64,000 bases of DNA from Oceanobacillus sp. HTM 045 (GCA_009733745.1 WNWL01000003.1:434001-498000); one strand, 5' to 3'. Numbered from the stretch's first letter, positions 32,513 to 41,487 are shown. The notes: generated by a model from the sequence alone, not told the origin. A program made the numbers and translations.

Positions 32513-32678
32513 CAGGGTTCGCGTCTGACGGCGACGCTCGGCTTACAGTCGGGCGTGTTCATCACGGATTGTTGACCGTACGGAAAGCCTCCGTTTCCCG
32601 TTCGTGGCCACTCGATCCTGTTCAACCGCAGCGGGCTCTGCCACCCTGCCGGTCCAGCCAGATCGGGAGATTCCAGCA

Positions 32679-33128
32679 ATGAAGACCCTAATCGCCGCCG
32701 CTCTCTCCTCGCTTGTCGTCGCGACCGCGATGCCCGCCGCCGCCGGGGAGGCGGAGGATGCCGCCGTCAAGTTCCGCCAGCAGCTCATGGGCGGCATCGC
32801 CGCGTCCGCGACCGGGGTCGCGATGGCCGTGAAGGGAGACGAGGAGATGCAGGCCGTTCTCGGCAAGCTCACCGCGATGCTCGCCGCCTCGGCCGACTAC
32901 GACATCATCAAGGCCGCCTTCGCGCTGAACACCACCGGCGAGACCGAGGCCAAGACCACGGCGACCGCGAAGATCTGGGACGAGCCGGAAGAGTTCGACG
33001 CCGCGATCCGCAAGCTGGCCGACGCCGCCGCCGCGGTCGGCGCCATGGGCGCCGACGTGTCGGGCGCCGAGCTCAAGGAGCTGTTCGGCACCTGCAAGGG
33101 CTGCCACGACGAGTTCCGGGAGAAGTGA
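32679..33128 (+). CDS. Cytochrome c' / c556-type protein
   Basis: A 149-residue periplasmic cytochrome. A signal peptide (ending AMPAAAG) is followed by a four-helix bundle with VKFRQQLMGGIAAS near its start and the haem site near the C-terminus, CKGCH (Cys139, Cys142, His143), as in cytochrome c'. Such proteins bind NO or serve as minor electron carriers. It is convergent, 30 bases away, with a cytochrome b561 gene. In many proteobacteria the two are paired, which suggests shared electron transfer. Confidence 0.88.
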   Translation: MKTLIAAALSSLVVATAMPAAAGEAEDAAVKFRQQLMGGIAASATGVAMAVKGDEEMQAVLGKLTAMLAASADYDIIKAAFALNTTGETEAKTTATAKIWDEPEEFDAAIRKLADAAAAVGAMGADVSGAELKELFGTCKGCHDEFREK

Positions 33129-33158
33129 TCCGCCGCACGGGGTTCAGGTCGGGTCCGC

Positions 33159-33827
33159 TCAGGCCAGCCAGTACCTGAACCCGATCGCGGTCACGGCGAT
33201 GGCCACGGCCAGCACCGGGACCGCGACCAGCGGGTGGCGCATCCGCGGCGCCCGCACCCCGCCCTCCGGCACGGCCTCGCCAGCATCCGTCTTCCCCGCA
33301 TCCATCTTTCCGGTGATCATCGCGCGCACCAGCGGCTTCTTCAGCAGGAAGGTGTAGACCGCGACCGCGAGGATGTGCAGGCCGATCAGGCCCAGCAGCA
33401 CCCAGCGCGAGGTCGTGTGCCAGCCGGTCATCATGTCGGACGTGTCCTTGCCGACCCTCACCGCCCAGGGCCCGTCGAACAGGATGTCGTCGTTCGACAT
33501 CGTCCCGGTCGCGACCTGGAAGATCACCGCCGCCAGCATCGCCAGGACCGACAATGCGCCCAGCGGATTGTGGCCCAGGCCACGCCATGTTCCGCGCAGA
33601 TAGGACACAATCGAACCCGGCCCGGGAATAAAGCGGGTGAACCGGGCAGTCTCAGACCCGATGAGGCCCCATATCAGACGGAAGACGACGAGGACTCCCG
33701 CGGCGAACCCGAACCGCATGTGCCACTCCATCTCGCCCATGTTCACCGAGATGAACGCGCCGGCAATGCTCAGTGCGAGCAGCCAGTGGCACAGTCGAAC
33801 CGGAAGGTCCCAGATCGTGATTCTCAT
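33159..33827 (-). CDS. Cytochrome b561 family membrane protein
   Basis: A 222-residue integral membrane di-haem b protein: IWDLPVRLCHWLLALSI (first His ligand), MEWHMRFGFAAGVLVVFRLIWG, and MTGWHTTSRWVLLGLIGLHILAV (further ligands), with four main helices and an additional C-terminal helix. These proteins pass electrons from quinol to a periplasmic c-type cytochrome, here possibly the convergent cytochrome c'. Normal length. Confidence 0.88.
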   Translation of the reverse strand: MRITIWDLPVRLCHWLLALSIAGAFISVNMGEMEWHMRFGFAAGVLVVFRLIWGLIGSETARFTRFIPGPGSIVSYLRGTWRGLGHNPLGALSVLAMLAAVIFQVATGTMSNDDILFDGPWAVRVGKDTSDMMTGWHTTSRWVLLGLIGLHILAVAVYTFLLKKPLVRAMITGKMDAGKTDAGEAVPEGGVRAPRMRHPLVAVPVLAVAIAVTAIGFRYWLA

Positions 33828-33943
33828 GTGATGCCTCCGGAGCGTGCGACGTGATGGTCCTGGCGGAGAACTGAATTGCAGATTTTCTTTTACTCGGTTC
33901 GCCGCCTATGATCAGTGTTCGTTCATTGGGTGCGGAAAGGAAT

Positions 33944-34579
33944 ATGCGTCTAGCCGTTGTCCTTGCAGTCGTGGCCGGCCTCGCTGGATGTCTGCCACTC
34001 GACCAGGATCCCGCCGTTCCGGTCTACGAGGATCCGGTTGCCAGCGTCTACGAAGTTCAGGCGGCGCTGTCCAATCTCGGATTCGAACCCGGCCCGATCG
34101 ACGGCAAGGCCGGCAGCCGTACCTCGCGCGCCGTGCGCGCCTACCGTGTCTCGCGCGGGCTGCCGCCGAAGGGCGGCATCGACACCGCACTCTCCACCAG
34201 CCTGCGGGTCGAGGCCAACGCCGCCCCCGGCATCCCCGCGCCGCATCCCCGGCTGGTCGAGCGCCGCTGGCTGCCCGGCGACATGCGCGACGCGCTGGAG
34301 CGCGAATGGCCCGACTACCTCGCCATGCTGGTCGATCTCGACCGTGACAGCGACCTCGACCTGATCGCCCACGCGCACCAGGACACCGGGCTCTGCACCG
34401 GCGATCTCTGCCCCTGGGTGATTATGGAGCGCACGCCCGGCGGCTGGCGCAAGACCGCCGCCTTCGAGGCGCGCGGCATCAGGCTGCGCCGCAGCCGGCA
34501 CAACGGCTGGCGCGACCTCAGCGTGCTGGCGCCCGAGGGCGCGGTGATCCTGCGCTACGACGGCGGCTTCTACCGCTAG
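33944..34579 (+). CDS. Lipoprotein with one peptidoglycan-binding repeat and unknown C-terminal domain
   Basis: A 211-residue protein starting at ATG 33944 after GGAAAGGA; the in-frame ATG at 33908 lacks a ribosome site. The signal ends LAGLAGC. Residues 32-75 are one peptidoglycan-binding repeat (VQAALSNLGFEPGPIDGKAG with TSRAVRAY). The C-terminal 110 residues contain MLVDLDRDSDLDLIAHAHQ, LCTGDLCPWVIMER and WRDLSVLAPEGAVILRYDGG, an FG-GAP-like or DUF-type beta region. Function unknown; it probably resides at the cell wall. Confidence 0.75.
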   Translation: MRLAVVLAVVAGLAGCLPLDQDPAVPVYEDPVASVYEVQAALSNLGFEPGPIDGKAGSRTSRAVRAYRVSRGLPPKGGIDTALSTSLRVEANAAPGIPAPHPRLVERRWLPGDMRDALEREWPDYLAMLVDLDRDSDLDLIAHAHQDTGLCTGDLCPWVIMERTPGGWRKTAAFEARGIRLRRSRHNGWRDLSVLAPEGAVILRYDGGFYR

Positions 34580-34628
34580 CGGCGCGCGCGCCCGGCGCGC
34601 CGGTCACCTGTACGGCTGAAGCCGGCTC

Positions 34629-35288
34629 TCAGATCGGTTCGAAAGACCCGGTTTCGCGCGACAGGACGTGGAGCCTGCCCCGCGCGATGTCGATCCAGGT
34701 GCCGTGCAGGGCCAGGTCGCCCCGTTCCACCGCCTCGCGCACGAAGGGGAAGCTCCAGAGGTTGGCGAGCGAGACCTCCACGCCGGCCTTCTCCAGCATG
34801 ATCAGCCGCTCGCCGCGGTCCTCCAGCCCATCGAGCATGGCATAGGCCGGGCGCATGATGTCCATCCAGCGGCCGACGAAGCTGGTATCGCTCTCGAGAT
34901 CCGGGTTGTCGCCCGAGCACATGTCGTGGCAGGCCGCGACGCCGCCGCAGTTCGAGTGCCCGACGATGACGATGTTCGTCACCTTCAGCGTGTTCACCGC
35001 GTACTCGACCGCGGCCGACGTGCCGTGGTGGTTGTGGTCGGGCGAGTAGGGCGGGATCAGGCTGGCGATGTTGCGCACCACGAACAGGTCGCCCGGCTCC
35101 GCGCCGAACAGCCCTACCACGTCCACCCGGCTGTCGCAGCAGGAGACGATCATCGCCCGGGGCCGCTGACCCTCCTGCGCGAGCCGGGAATACCAGGCAC
35201 GGTTCTCCTCGAAACGGAGCGTGTGCCACGCACGGTAACGGTCGACCATGAACTTCGGCAGGTTCGTCACAGGGGTCGCATTGCTCAT
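34629..35288 (-). CDS. Beta-class carbonic anhydrase
   Basis: A 219-residue enzyme with the beta-class zinc site: CCDSRVD (Cys51, Asp52, Arg54) and VGHSNCGGV (His111, Cys114). It interconverts CO2 and bicarbonate in the cytoplasm. ATG 35288 starts the protein (MSNATPVTNLPKFM). It is divergent from secB with 150 bases between. Confidence 0.92.
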   Translation of the reverse strand: MSNATPVTNLPKFMVDRYRAWHTLRFEENRAWYSRLAQEGQRPRAMIVSCCDSRVDVVGLFGAEPGDLFVVRNIASLIPPYSPDHNHHGTSAAVEYAVNTLKVTNIVIVGHSNCGGVAACHDMCSGDNPDLESDTSFVGRWMDIMRPAYAMLDGLEDRGERLIMLEKAGVEVSLANLWSFPFVREAVERGDLALHGTWIDIARGRLHVLSRETGSFEPI

Positions 35289-35438
35289 GCCGCGCGGCTC
35301 CACTTCTCGTTGCCCATCCCGGGGGGCATATGTCACGGATATGCTGCGCTGCAACCCTGTTGCGGCCCCCGGGTGCACATGTTAGGCCCGCGCCGGAGCG
35401 TTCAGAAGCCCTCCGGGGCGTTCGAGGGGAGAGGACAG

Positions 35439-35948
35439 ATGACCGACACGACCGCGCAGGCGCCCGCACCGCAAGTCACCATTCTCGCGCATTTCACCCG
35501 CGACCTCTCGTTCGAGAATGTCGGTGTGATCAAGGGCATCCCGGTCGAGGGCAAGCCGGACATCAACGTCACCGTCAACGTCGAGGGCCAGGCCATCGGC
35601 GAGGACCGCTACCAGATCGCGATGAAGTTCAGCGCCACGGCCAAGGACGGCAACGGCGAGAACACCCGCTTCGTGGTCGAGCTCGATTACGGCGGCATCT
35701 TCCAGTTCCGCAACGTGCAGCAGGACCATGTCCACCCGATGATCTTCATCGAGTGCCCGCGCCTGCTGCTGCCCTTCGCGCGCCGCGTGATCGCCGACGT
35801 CACCCGCGACGGCGGCTACCCGCCGCTGATGCTGGACAACATCGACTTCGTGCAGCTCTACCGCCAGCGCGTCGAGCAGATCCGCGCCGAGCAGGGCACG
35901 CAGGGCGGTGCCGAGGGCGCCGCGCCGCAGGATCCGGTCGTCAACTGA
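35439..35948 (+). CDS. secB: Protein-export chaperone SecB
   Basis: A 169-residue tetrameric chaperone that keeps exported precursors unfolded and delivers them to SecA. Family stretches are VTILAHFTRDLSFENVG, YGGIFQFRNV and HPMIFIECPRLLLPFARRVI, then DGGYPPLMLDNIDFVQLY. A GAGGGGAGAGGA leader precedes ATG 35439. It converges with dnaQ. This secB-dnaQ-coaE-aroE-maf arrangement is the usual left flank of the origin in Rhodobacterales. Confidence 0.95.
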   Translation: MTDTTAQAPAPQVTILAHFTRDLSFENVGVIKGIPVEGKPDINVTVNVEGQAIGEDRYQIAMKFSATAKDGNGENTRFVVELDYGGIFQFRNVQQDHVHPMIFIECPRLLLPFARRVIADVTRDGGYPPLMLDNIDFVQLYRQRVEQIRAEQGTQGGAEGAAPQDPVVN

Positions 35949-35972
35949 CGCCGGCCGCCGCTTTCCAGCGGC

Positions 35973-36677
35973 TCAGCCCGCCTCGCGGGCCGCGCGCCAG
36001 AGCGCGGCCTCGCCCATCTCCTCGATGAACGCCTCGTGCGCCGCCCGTTCCTCCGCCGTGATCCGCGGCGCAAGGGGTTCGGGTCGCACCCGCGCCGCGC
36101 CCGCCGGGCCGGCGGCCACGCCCGCATCGGAACGGCCCGGCATCGCGTCGAGCGACAGCCCGCGCTGCCGCCCGCCGATCAGGTCGAGATAGACCTCCGA
36201 CAGCAGGTCCGCGTCGAGCAGCGCGCCGTGCTTCTCGCGCGCCGAGTTGTCGATCCCGAACCGGCGGCAGAGCGCGTCGAGCGAGTGCTGCGCCCCCGGA
36301 AACCGCCGCCGCGCTAGCGCCAGCGTGTCGAGCGCCTGGCTGTCCGGGAAGACCGGCATCCCGCACCACTGCAGCTCGGCATTGATGAAGCGCATGTCGA
36401 AGCTGGCGTTGTGGATCACCATCACCGCGTCGCCGACGAAATCCACGAAGGCCTGCGCGACGGCCTTGAACACCGGCTTGTCGCGCAGGAAGTCGTCGCC
36501 GAGGCCGTGGACGTTGAACGCCTCCATCGGCATCGACCGCTCGGGGTTGATGTACTGGTGATAGACCCGCCCCGTGGGCAGGTGGTTGACCAGCTCCACC
36601 CCGCCGATCTCGACGATCCGGTCGCCCTGCATCGGGTCGAGGCCGGTGGTTTCCGTGTCCAGCACGATCTCACGCAT
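35973..36677 (-). CDS. dnaQ: DNA polymerase III epsilon subunit (3'-5' proofreading exonuclease)
   Basis: A 234-residue DnaQ. Exo I is VLDTETTGLDP (Asp and Glu metal ligands), Exo II is VIHNASFDMRFINAEL, and Exo III is HGALLDADLLSEVYLDLIG. It proofreads with the polymerase alpha subunit. The last gene of the minus-strand run leading away from the predicted origin; coaE starts 12 bases upstream of it. Confidence 0.94.
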   Translation of the reverse strand: MREIVLDTETTGLDPMQGDRIVEIGGVELVNHLPTGRVYHQYINPERSMPMEAFNVHGLGDDFLRDKPVFKAVAQAFVDFVGDAVMVIHNASFDMRFINAELQWCGMPVFPDSQALDTLALARRRFPGAQHSLDALCRRFGIDNSAREKHGALLDADLLSEVYLDLIGGRQRGLSLDAMPGRSDAGVAAGPAGAARVRPEPLAPRITAEERAAHEAFIEEMGEAALWRAAREAG

Positions 36678-36689
36678 TCCGCATCCCCG

Positions 36690-37283
36690 TCACGTCTTCC
36701 CCGTCACCCTGTCCACGATCGCCCGCACCTGCGCCGCCGTCGCCTCCAGCTCGCCGCTGGTATCGACGGTGAAATCGGCGCGGGTGCGCTTCTCCGCGTC
36801 CGGCATCTGCTTGGCGAGGATACGCGCGAAGGCTTCCTCCGTCATGCCCGGCCGGGCCATGACCCGCTCGCGCTGCACCTCCGCCGGGGCGCTGACCACG
36901 ACGACATGGTCGAAGGCGTCGCCGCTGCCGGTCTCGAACAGGAGCGGGATGTCGAGCACCGCCAGCGCCACGCCGTCGGCCCGCGCCCGCTCCAGGAACT
37001 GCCGCCGGTCCTCCGCCACCAGCGGGTGGATCACCGCCTCGACCCGGCCCAGCAGCGCCGGGTCGTCCATGATGGCCTGCCGCAACGCGGCGCGGTCCAC
37101 CGCGCCACCGGCGATGCTGCCGGGCGCGATTTCCGCCAGCGCGCGGCTGCCCGCGCCGTCCTTCGCGTAGAGCCGGTGCACCGCCGCGTCGGCATCCCAG
37201 ACCGCCGCGCCGCATTCGGCGAACATCTTCGCCGCGGTCGACTTGCCCATGCCGATGGAGCCGGTGAGGCCGATCACGATCAT
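36690..37283 (-). CDS. coaE: Dephospho-CoA kinase
   Basis: A 197-residue P-loop kinase for the last step of coenzyme A synthesis. Walker A is LTGSIGMGKSTAAKMF (residues 6-21), with the substrate region WDADAAVHRLY and the LID motif QRERVMARPGMTEE. Normal length. It lies between aroE and dnaQ with gaps of 7 and 12 bases, so it is in one operon with them. Confidence 0.95.
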   Translation of the reverse strand: MIVIGLTGSIGMGKSTAAKMFAECGAAVWDADAAVHRLYAKDGAGSRALAEIAPGSIAGGAVDRAALRQAIMDDPALLGRVEAVIHPLVAEDRRQFLERARADGVALAVLDIPLLFETGSGDAFDHVVVVSAPAEVQRERVMARPGMTEEAFARILAKQMPDAEKRTRADFTVDTSGELEATAAQVRAIVDRVTGKT

Positions 37284-37290
37284 GCCCGTG

Positions 37291-38130
37291 TCATCCCTGA
37301 AGCACCTGTGCGCGCAGCGCCTCGTCCACCGCCGGGTCGGCCCCGAACCACTTGCGGAAACCGGGCCGTGCCTGGTGGAGCAGCATCCCGAGCCCGTCCA
37401 CCGCGGTCAGGCCGCGCCGCCGCGCCTCCGCCAGGAGGTCAGTCTCCAGCGGCGCGTAGACGAGATCGTTGACCACCGCGCCTTTCGCCGCGTCGAGGCT
37501 GATTTCCAGCGGCGGCTGCCCGGTCATGCCGAGGCTGGTGGTGTTGACGACCAGCCCGGCGCCATCCGCCGCCGCCGAACGCTCCGCCCAGTCTACCACC
37601 GTCACGCCGGCGCCGAAATGGTCGGCCAGTTCCTCCGCCCGCGCCCGCGTGCGGTTGGTCAGCCGCACTTCCGGCACGCCGCCGGCGAGCAGCGCGTGGA
37701 TCACCGCCCGCGCAGCACCGCCCGCACCCAGCACCAGCGCCGGTGCGGCCCCCGGCGACCAGCCCGGCGCGCCGCTGCACAGGTTCTCGAAGAAGCCGTA
37801 GCCGTCGGTGTTGTCGGCATGGATCCCGCCGTCGCCAGAAAAGGTGATGGTGTTCGCCGCCCCGATCGCGCGGGCCGCCTCGCTCGCCTCGTCGGCCAGC
37901 GCAAGCGCCGCGTGCTTGTGCGGGATGGTCACGTTCACGCCCCGGAACCCGGCTACCGCGAGGCCGCGGAAGGCGGCCTCGAAATGCTCTGCCGCCACGC
38001 GCAGCCGAACATAGTCGCCCGCGATGCCGTGATCCGCGAACCACTTGCGGAAGATCAGAGGCGAGCGGGAATGGAGCACCGGGTCGCCCATCACCCCCGC
38101 CAGCGCCGCGCGCCGTTCACTGTCCGTCAT
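37291..38130 (-). CDS. aroE: Shikimate dehydrogenase
   Basis: A 279-residue NADP-dependent enzyme of aromatic amino-acid synthesis. The substrate site is VMGDPVLHSRSPLIF and NVTIPHKHAALALADE (catalytic Lys in the second), and the NADP motif is VLGAGGAARAVIHAL with NRTRARAEEL for the 2'-phosphate. ATG 38130 overlaps the stop of maf by 4 bases. Confidence 0.95.
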   Translation of the reverse strand: MTDSERRAALAGVMGDPVLHSRSPLIFRKWFADHGIAGDYVRLRVAAEHFEAAFRGLAVAGFRGVNVTIPHKHAALALADEASEAARAIGAANTITFSGDGGIHADNTDGYGFFENLCSGAPGWSPGAAPALVLGAGGAARAVIHALLAGGVPEVRLTNRTRARAEELADHFGAGVTVVDWAERSAAADGAGLVVNTTSLGMTGQPPLEISLDAAKGAVVNDLVYAPLETDLLAEARRRGLTAVDGLGMLLHQARPGFRKWFGADPAVDEALRAQVLQG

Positions 38131-38723
38131 GCCTTCAGCACCGAGTTGTTGCGCAGGAAATCGAGCACCTCGAGGAGCGGCAGGCCGAGCACGGTGAAGT
38201 AGTCCCCCTGTACCCGGCGGAAGAGCTGCGCCCCCAGCCCCTCGAGGTGGTAGGCGCCGACCGAGCCGAGCACCGCCTCGCCGGCGGCGTCGAGATACCA
38301 GTCGAGGAACTCGCCGCCAAGCGTGCGCATGATCAGCTGTGCCGAACCGATATGGCGCCAGAGCGGTTGCCCGTCGCGCGCGATCACCGCGGCGGAGAGG
38401 AGCGTGTGGGTCTTGCCCGACAGGGCCTCCAACTGCACGCGGGCCCCGGCCCGGTCCGCGGGCTTGTCGAAGAGCCTGCCCTCGCAGACCAGCACCTGGT
38501 CGGCGCCGAGCACCAGCTGCCCCGGCGCCTGGCCCGAGACCTTCAGCGCCTTGGTCTCCGCCAGCACGTCGGCGATGTCGCGCGCCGGGGCGTCCTCTGC
38601 CAGCATCGCGGCCTTGATCGCCGCCTCGTCGACGCGGGCGGGGCGGGTCTCGATCCCGACGCCCGCGTTCCGCAGCATCGCCGCGCGGGCAGGGCTCTGG
38701 GAGGCGAGCACGAGGGCGGTCAC
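38127..38723 (-). CDS. maf: Maf family nucleotide pyrophosphatase
   Basis: A 198-residue Maf/YhdE protein. Signature segments are LVLASQSPARAAMLRNAGV at the N-terminus, VLGADQVLVCEGRLFDKP with the catalytic Asp, and GKTHTLLSA. Maf proteins hydrolyse dTTP/UTP or modified nucleotides. It overlaps both neighbours by 4 bases (DUF299 gene upstream, aroE downstream), so the three are translationally coupled. Confidence 0.93.
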   Translation of the reverse strand: MTALVLASQSPARAAMLRNAGVGIETRPARVDEAAIKAAMLAEDAPARDIADVLAETKALKVSGQAPGQLVLGADQVLVCEGRLFDKPADRAGARVQLEALSGKTHTLLSAAVIARDGQPLWRHIGSAQLIMRTLGGEFLDWYLDAAGEAVLGSVGAYHLEGLGAQLFRRVQGDYFTVLGLPLLEVLDFLRNNSVLKA

Positions 38724-39541
38724 TGCGGATCCTCCCGCGCGCGCAGCTCCACCAGGATCGCCGCGGCGGTTTCCTCGATCGAGCGGCGGGTGACGTCGAT
38801 CATCGGGATCGCGTGGCGCTCGAAGAACAGCCGCGCGTCCGCGACCTCGCGGCGGATACGGTCGATCTCGGCATAGTCCTCCGCCGGGTGCTGGCCCAGC
38901 GCCTCCAGCCGCTCCGCCCGGATCTGGGCGAGGCGGGTGGGGCTGGCGGTCAGCCCGATCACCGGCGTTCCGGCCTCCATCGCCCGGAACAGCGCGTCCG
39001 GCGGCTCGCGCCCCGGCACCAGCGGCACGTTGGCCGCCTTCACCCCGCGATAGGCGAGGTAGATGCAGGTCGGCGTCTTCGACGTCCGGCTGACGCCGAC
39101 GAGGATCACGTCGGCCCGGGCGAACCTGCTGTCGAGGTTGCCGTCGTCATGGGCGATGGCGAAGTCCAGCGCCGCGATCCGGGCGAAATAGGTGCGGTTG
39201 AGCTGGTGCTGCATCCCCGGCTGGTGGCTCGCCTCCACCCCGAAATGCCGCGACAGCGCCTCGATCAGCGGATCCAGCAGCGGGATCGCCGGCACCCCGA
39301 TCTCGCGGCAGCCGGTCACCAGCTTCTCGTTCCGGTCGCGGTTGGCGATAGTGAAGAAGACCGGGCCGGGATTGGCCCGCGCGCCTTCCAGCGCCTTTTC
39401 CAGGTCGCGGTCGGTGCGGACGAAGACGGTCTGGTGCAGCTGCGTCTCTCGCTCGGTTCCCTTGAACGCGGCCCGCGCGGCATTGACCGCGGCGAGCAGG
39501 GTCTCGCCGGTCGAGTCCGAGATCAGGTGAAGGTGAAACAT
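38720..39541 (-). CDS. DUF299 bifunctional kinase/pyrophosphorylase (dikinase regulatory protein)
   Basis: A 273-residue protein that regulates pyruvate phosphate dikinase or PEP synthase by phosphorylation and dephosphorylation of a Thr. Visible motifs are HLISDSTGETLLAAVNAA, a P-loop-like DVILVGVSRTSKTPTCIYLA, and DVTRRSIEETAAAIL. ATG 39541 (MFHLHLISDS) is the family start. It is the first minus-strand gene left of the predicted origin. In Rickettsia and Caulobacter the homologue also flanks oriC opposite hemE. I avoid the symbol ppsR, since in this order it denotes a photosynthesis repressor. Confidence 0.92.
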   Translation of the reverse strand: MFHLHLISDSTGETLLAAVNAARAAFKGTERETQLHQTVFVRTDRDLEKALEGARANPGPVFFTIANRDRNEKLVTGCREIGVPAIPLLDPLIEALSRHFGVEASHQPGMQHQLNRTYFARIAALDFAIAHDDGNLDSRFARADVILVGVSRTSKTPTCIYLAYRGVKAANVPLVPGREPPDALFRAMEAGTPVIGLTASPTRLAQIRAERLEALGQHPAEDYAEIDRIRREVADARLFFERHAIPMIDVTRRSIEETAAAILVELRAREDPQ

Positions 39542-39967
39542 CGCGCGCCGCTGCCGGTGGACAAATGTTGATAACGGTGACGGATCGGCACCGCACCGCG
39601 GACCGGCGGGCACTATGGGGAAAGGCGGGCCTTCCATCAACGTGTGAACGGGAAATCGCCACCGGCTGTGGATTGCAGTGGAAAACCCGGCGCGAAGGAT
39701 TCGTTCACCGGCCCGCCGAATCAGCCCACAGCTTCATCCACAAACAGCCATCTCCCAAGTCATTGAAATAAAACAGCTTAATTGTACCGTCGAAATTATT
39801 CCCCGGACTCTCCCCAAGGAGCGGAAAGCGGTGTGGAGATCGGTCGCAGGGGAGAACCCGGGCATTCCTTGTGGAGAAGCGGTAATCCACGCTATCCACC
39901 GGCCATCAACCTCTACAACCTTCTGCTCTGAAAAGAGTCCTGTTGCAGCCTGACCCGGACGGCAAGG
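39542..39967. other. oriC: Predicted chromosomal replication origin (oriC)
   Basis: A 426-base gene-free gap between the divergent DUF299 gene and hemE, the same flanks as the Caulobacter and Rickettsia origins. DnaA-box-like 9-mers (consensus TTATCCACA) cluster here: TGTTGATAA 39566, TGTGGATTG 39667, TCATCCACA 39734, TGTGGAGAT 39832, TGTGGAGAA 39870, TAATCCACG 39883 and CTATCCACC 39892, three with one mismatch and four with two. An AT-rich stretch at 39764-39800 could be the unwinding element. Genes run away from the gap in both directions and parAB/parS lie within 9 kb. No exact box and no clear CtrA site (paired TTAA) is seen. Confidence 0.8.
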
Positions 39968-41008
39968 ATGACCACCGCGAAGAAACTGCTGCGCGTGCTG
40001 GCGGGCGAGGCGCTCGACACCCCGCCGGTCTGGCTGATGCGGCAGGCCGGGCGCTACCTGCCAGAGTACCGCGCCACCCGCGAGAAGGCGGGGAGCTTTC
40101 TCGACCTCTGCTACACGCCGGAACTGGCCGAGGAGGTAACGCTGCAGCCGATCCGCCGGTTCGGCTTCGACGCGGCTATCCTGTTCGCCGACATCCTGCT
40201 GGTCCCGCACGCGCTCGGCCATGATGTGCGTTTCGTTGCCGGGGAAGGGCCGCGTCTCGACCCGATCGACGAGCGGGGCGGCCCCGGATCGCTCAAGCCC
40301 GTCGACGAGATCGACGAGGTGCTGGCCCCGGTCTACGAGACCGTGCGGCGGCTCTCCCGCTCGCTGCCCGAAGAAGTGACGCTGATCGGCTTCGCCGGTG
40401 CGCCCTGGACGGTGGCGACCTACATGATCGCCGGGCAGGGCACGCCTGACCAGCGGCCGGCGCGGGAGATGATCTACCGCGACCGGGCCGGCTTCGAGGC
40501 GCTGATGGAGCGCGTGACCGACGCGACGGTGCATTACCTCGCCCGCCAGATCGAGGCCGGGGCCGAGGTGGTGAAACTGTTCGACAGCTGGGCCGGGTCG
40601 TTGCCCGCGCCGCTGTTCGACCGCTACGTCACGCAACCGGCCCGGACCATCGCCGACCGGCTCCGCGCGATCCACCCGCAGGCGCGGCTGATCGGCTTCC
40701 CCCGCGGGGCGGGGCCGCGGCACCGGGCCTATGCCGAAGCGGCGGGGATGGACGCGATCGCCGTCGACCAGCAGATGCCGCTCGCCTGGGCGCGGGAGAA
40801 CTCGAACGGGCTGCCGCTGCAGGGCAATCTCGACCCGCTGCTGATGGTGGTCGGGGGCGAGGCACTCAGGAGTGCGGTGCGCGACACTGTCGCAGCATTG
40901 CGCGGCTATCCGCAAATTCTGAATTTGGGACATGGCATCACGCCGGAGGCGGACCCGGCCAACGTGGAGCTGGTGCTGGAAACCGCGAGAGGCACGGCCG
41001 ATGGCTGA
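39968..41008 (+). CDS. hemE: Uroporphyrinogen decarboxylase
   Basis: A 346-residue enzyme that removes four carboxyl groups from uroporphyrinogen III to give coproporphyrinogen III. The N-terminal signature PVWLMRQAGRYLPEYRATR, the catalytic-Asp region FGFDAAILFADILLVPHALG, and FAGAPWTVATYMI are all present. First gene right of the predicted origin; hemJ overlaps its end by 8 bases. Confidence 0.96.
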   Translation: MTTAKKLLRVLAGEALDTPPVWLMRQAGRYLPEYRATREKAGSFLDLCYTPELAEEVTLQPIRRFGFDAAILFADILLVPHALGHDVRFVAGEGPRLDPIDERGGPGSLKPVDEIDEVLAPVYETVRRLSRSLPEEVTLIGFAGAPWTVATYMIAGQGTPDQRPAREMIYRDRAGFEALMERVTDATVHYLARQIEAGAEVVKLFDSWAGSLPAPLFDRYVTQPARTIADRLRAIHPQARLIGFPRGAGPRHRAYAEAAGMDAIAVDQQMPLAWARENSNGLPLQGNLDPLLMVVGGEALRSAVRDTVAALRGYPQILNLGHGITPEADPANVELVLETARGTADG

Positions 41009-41453
41009 TTTCCTGATCGCCGCCTACCCCTGGACCAAGTCGCTCCACGTCATCTCGGTGATCGCCTGGATGGCCGGCCTGTTCTACCTGCCGCGGCTGT
41101 TCGTCTACCACGCGGAGACCGTGGGGCAGGAGGGACCGACCCACGAGATGTTCGTGACGATGGAGCGCAAGCTCCTGAAATTCATCATGAATCCGGCAAG
41201 CATCGCGACCTGGATCTTCGGCCTCGCGATGGTCTTCACCCCCGGGGTGATCGACTGGTCGGAGGGGTGGGTCCACGCCAAGGCGCTAATGGTGATCCTG
41301 ATGACGGGGTTCCACCATGTCCTCGTGCGGTGGCAGCGCGACTTCGCCGCCGCGCGCAACACGCGGACCGGGCGCAGCTACCGGCTTGCGAATGAAATTC
41401 CGACGGTCCTGATGATCGTCATCGTCGTCATGGTGATCGCACGGCCGTTCTGA
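41001..41453 (+). CDS. hemJ: Protoporphyrinogen IX oxidase HemJ
   Basis: A 150-residue membrane protein of the HemJ (UPF0093) family: KSLHVISVIAWMAGLFYLPRLFVYH with the conserved His and Arg, ERKLLKFIMNPASIATWIFG, and a final WVHAKALMVILMTGFHHVL. It oxidises protoporphyrinogen IX to protoporphyrin IX. The start overlaps hemE by 8 bases, so the two haem genes are co-expressed. Confidence 0.92.
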   Translation: MADFLIAAYPWTKSLHVISVIAWMAGLFYLPRLFVYHAETVGQEGPTHEMFVTMERKLLKFIMNPASIATWIFGLAMVFTPGVIDWSEGWVHAKALMVILMTGFHHVLVRWQRDFAAARNTRTGRSYRLANEIPTVLMIVIVVMVIARPF

Positions 41454-41458
41454 TTGCA

Positions 41459-41487
41459 TTTGACAAGATCGGAGACGGACCCTACAT
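41459..41487 (+). promoter_or_regulatory. Promoter for rho, alphaproteobacterial housekeeping type
   Basis: TTTGAC (41459-41464) and CTACAT (41482-41487), separated by 17 bases, match the alphaproteobacterial pattern CTTGAC-N17-CTATAT at 5 of 6 positions each. A start near 41494 gives a leader of about 94 bases before the rho ATG at 41588; long leaders are common for autoregulated rho genes. Confidence 0.55.

Noticed and set aside
39764-39800. CtrA-binding site in the predicted origin, as in Caulobacter
   Set aside because: Only a single TTAA is present; the paired TTAA-N7-TTAA pattern is missing.
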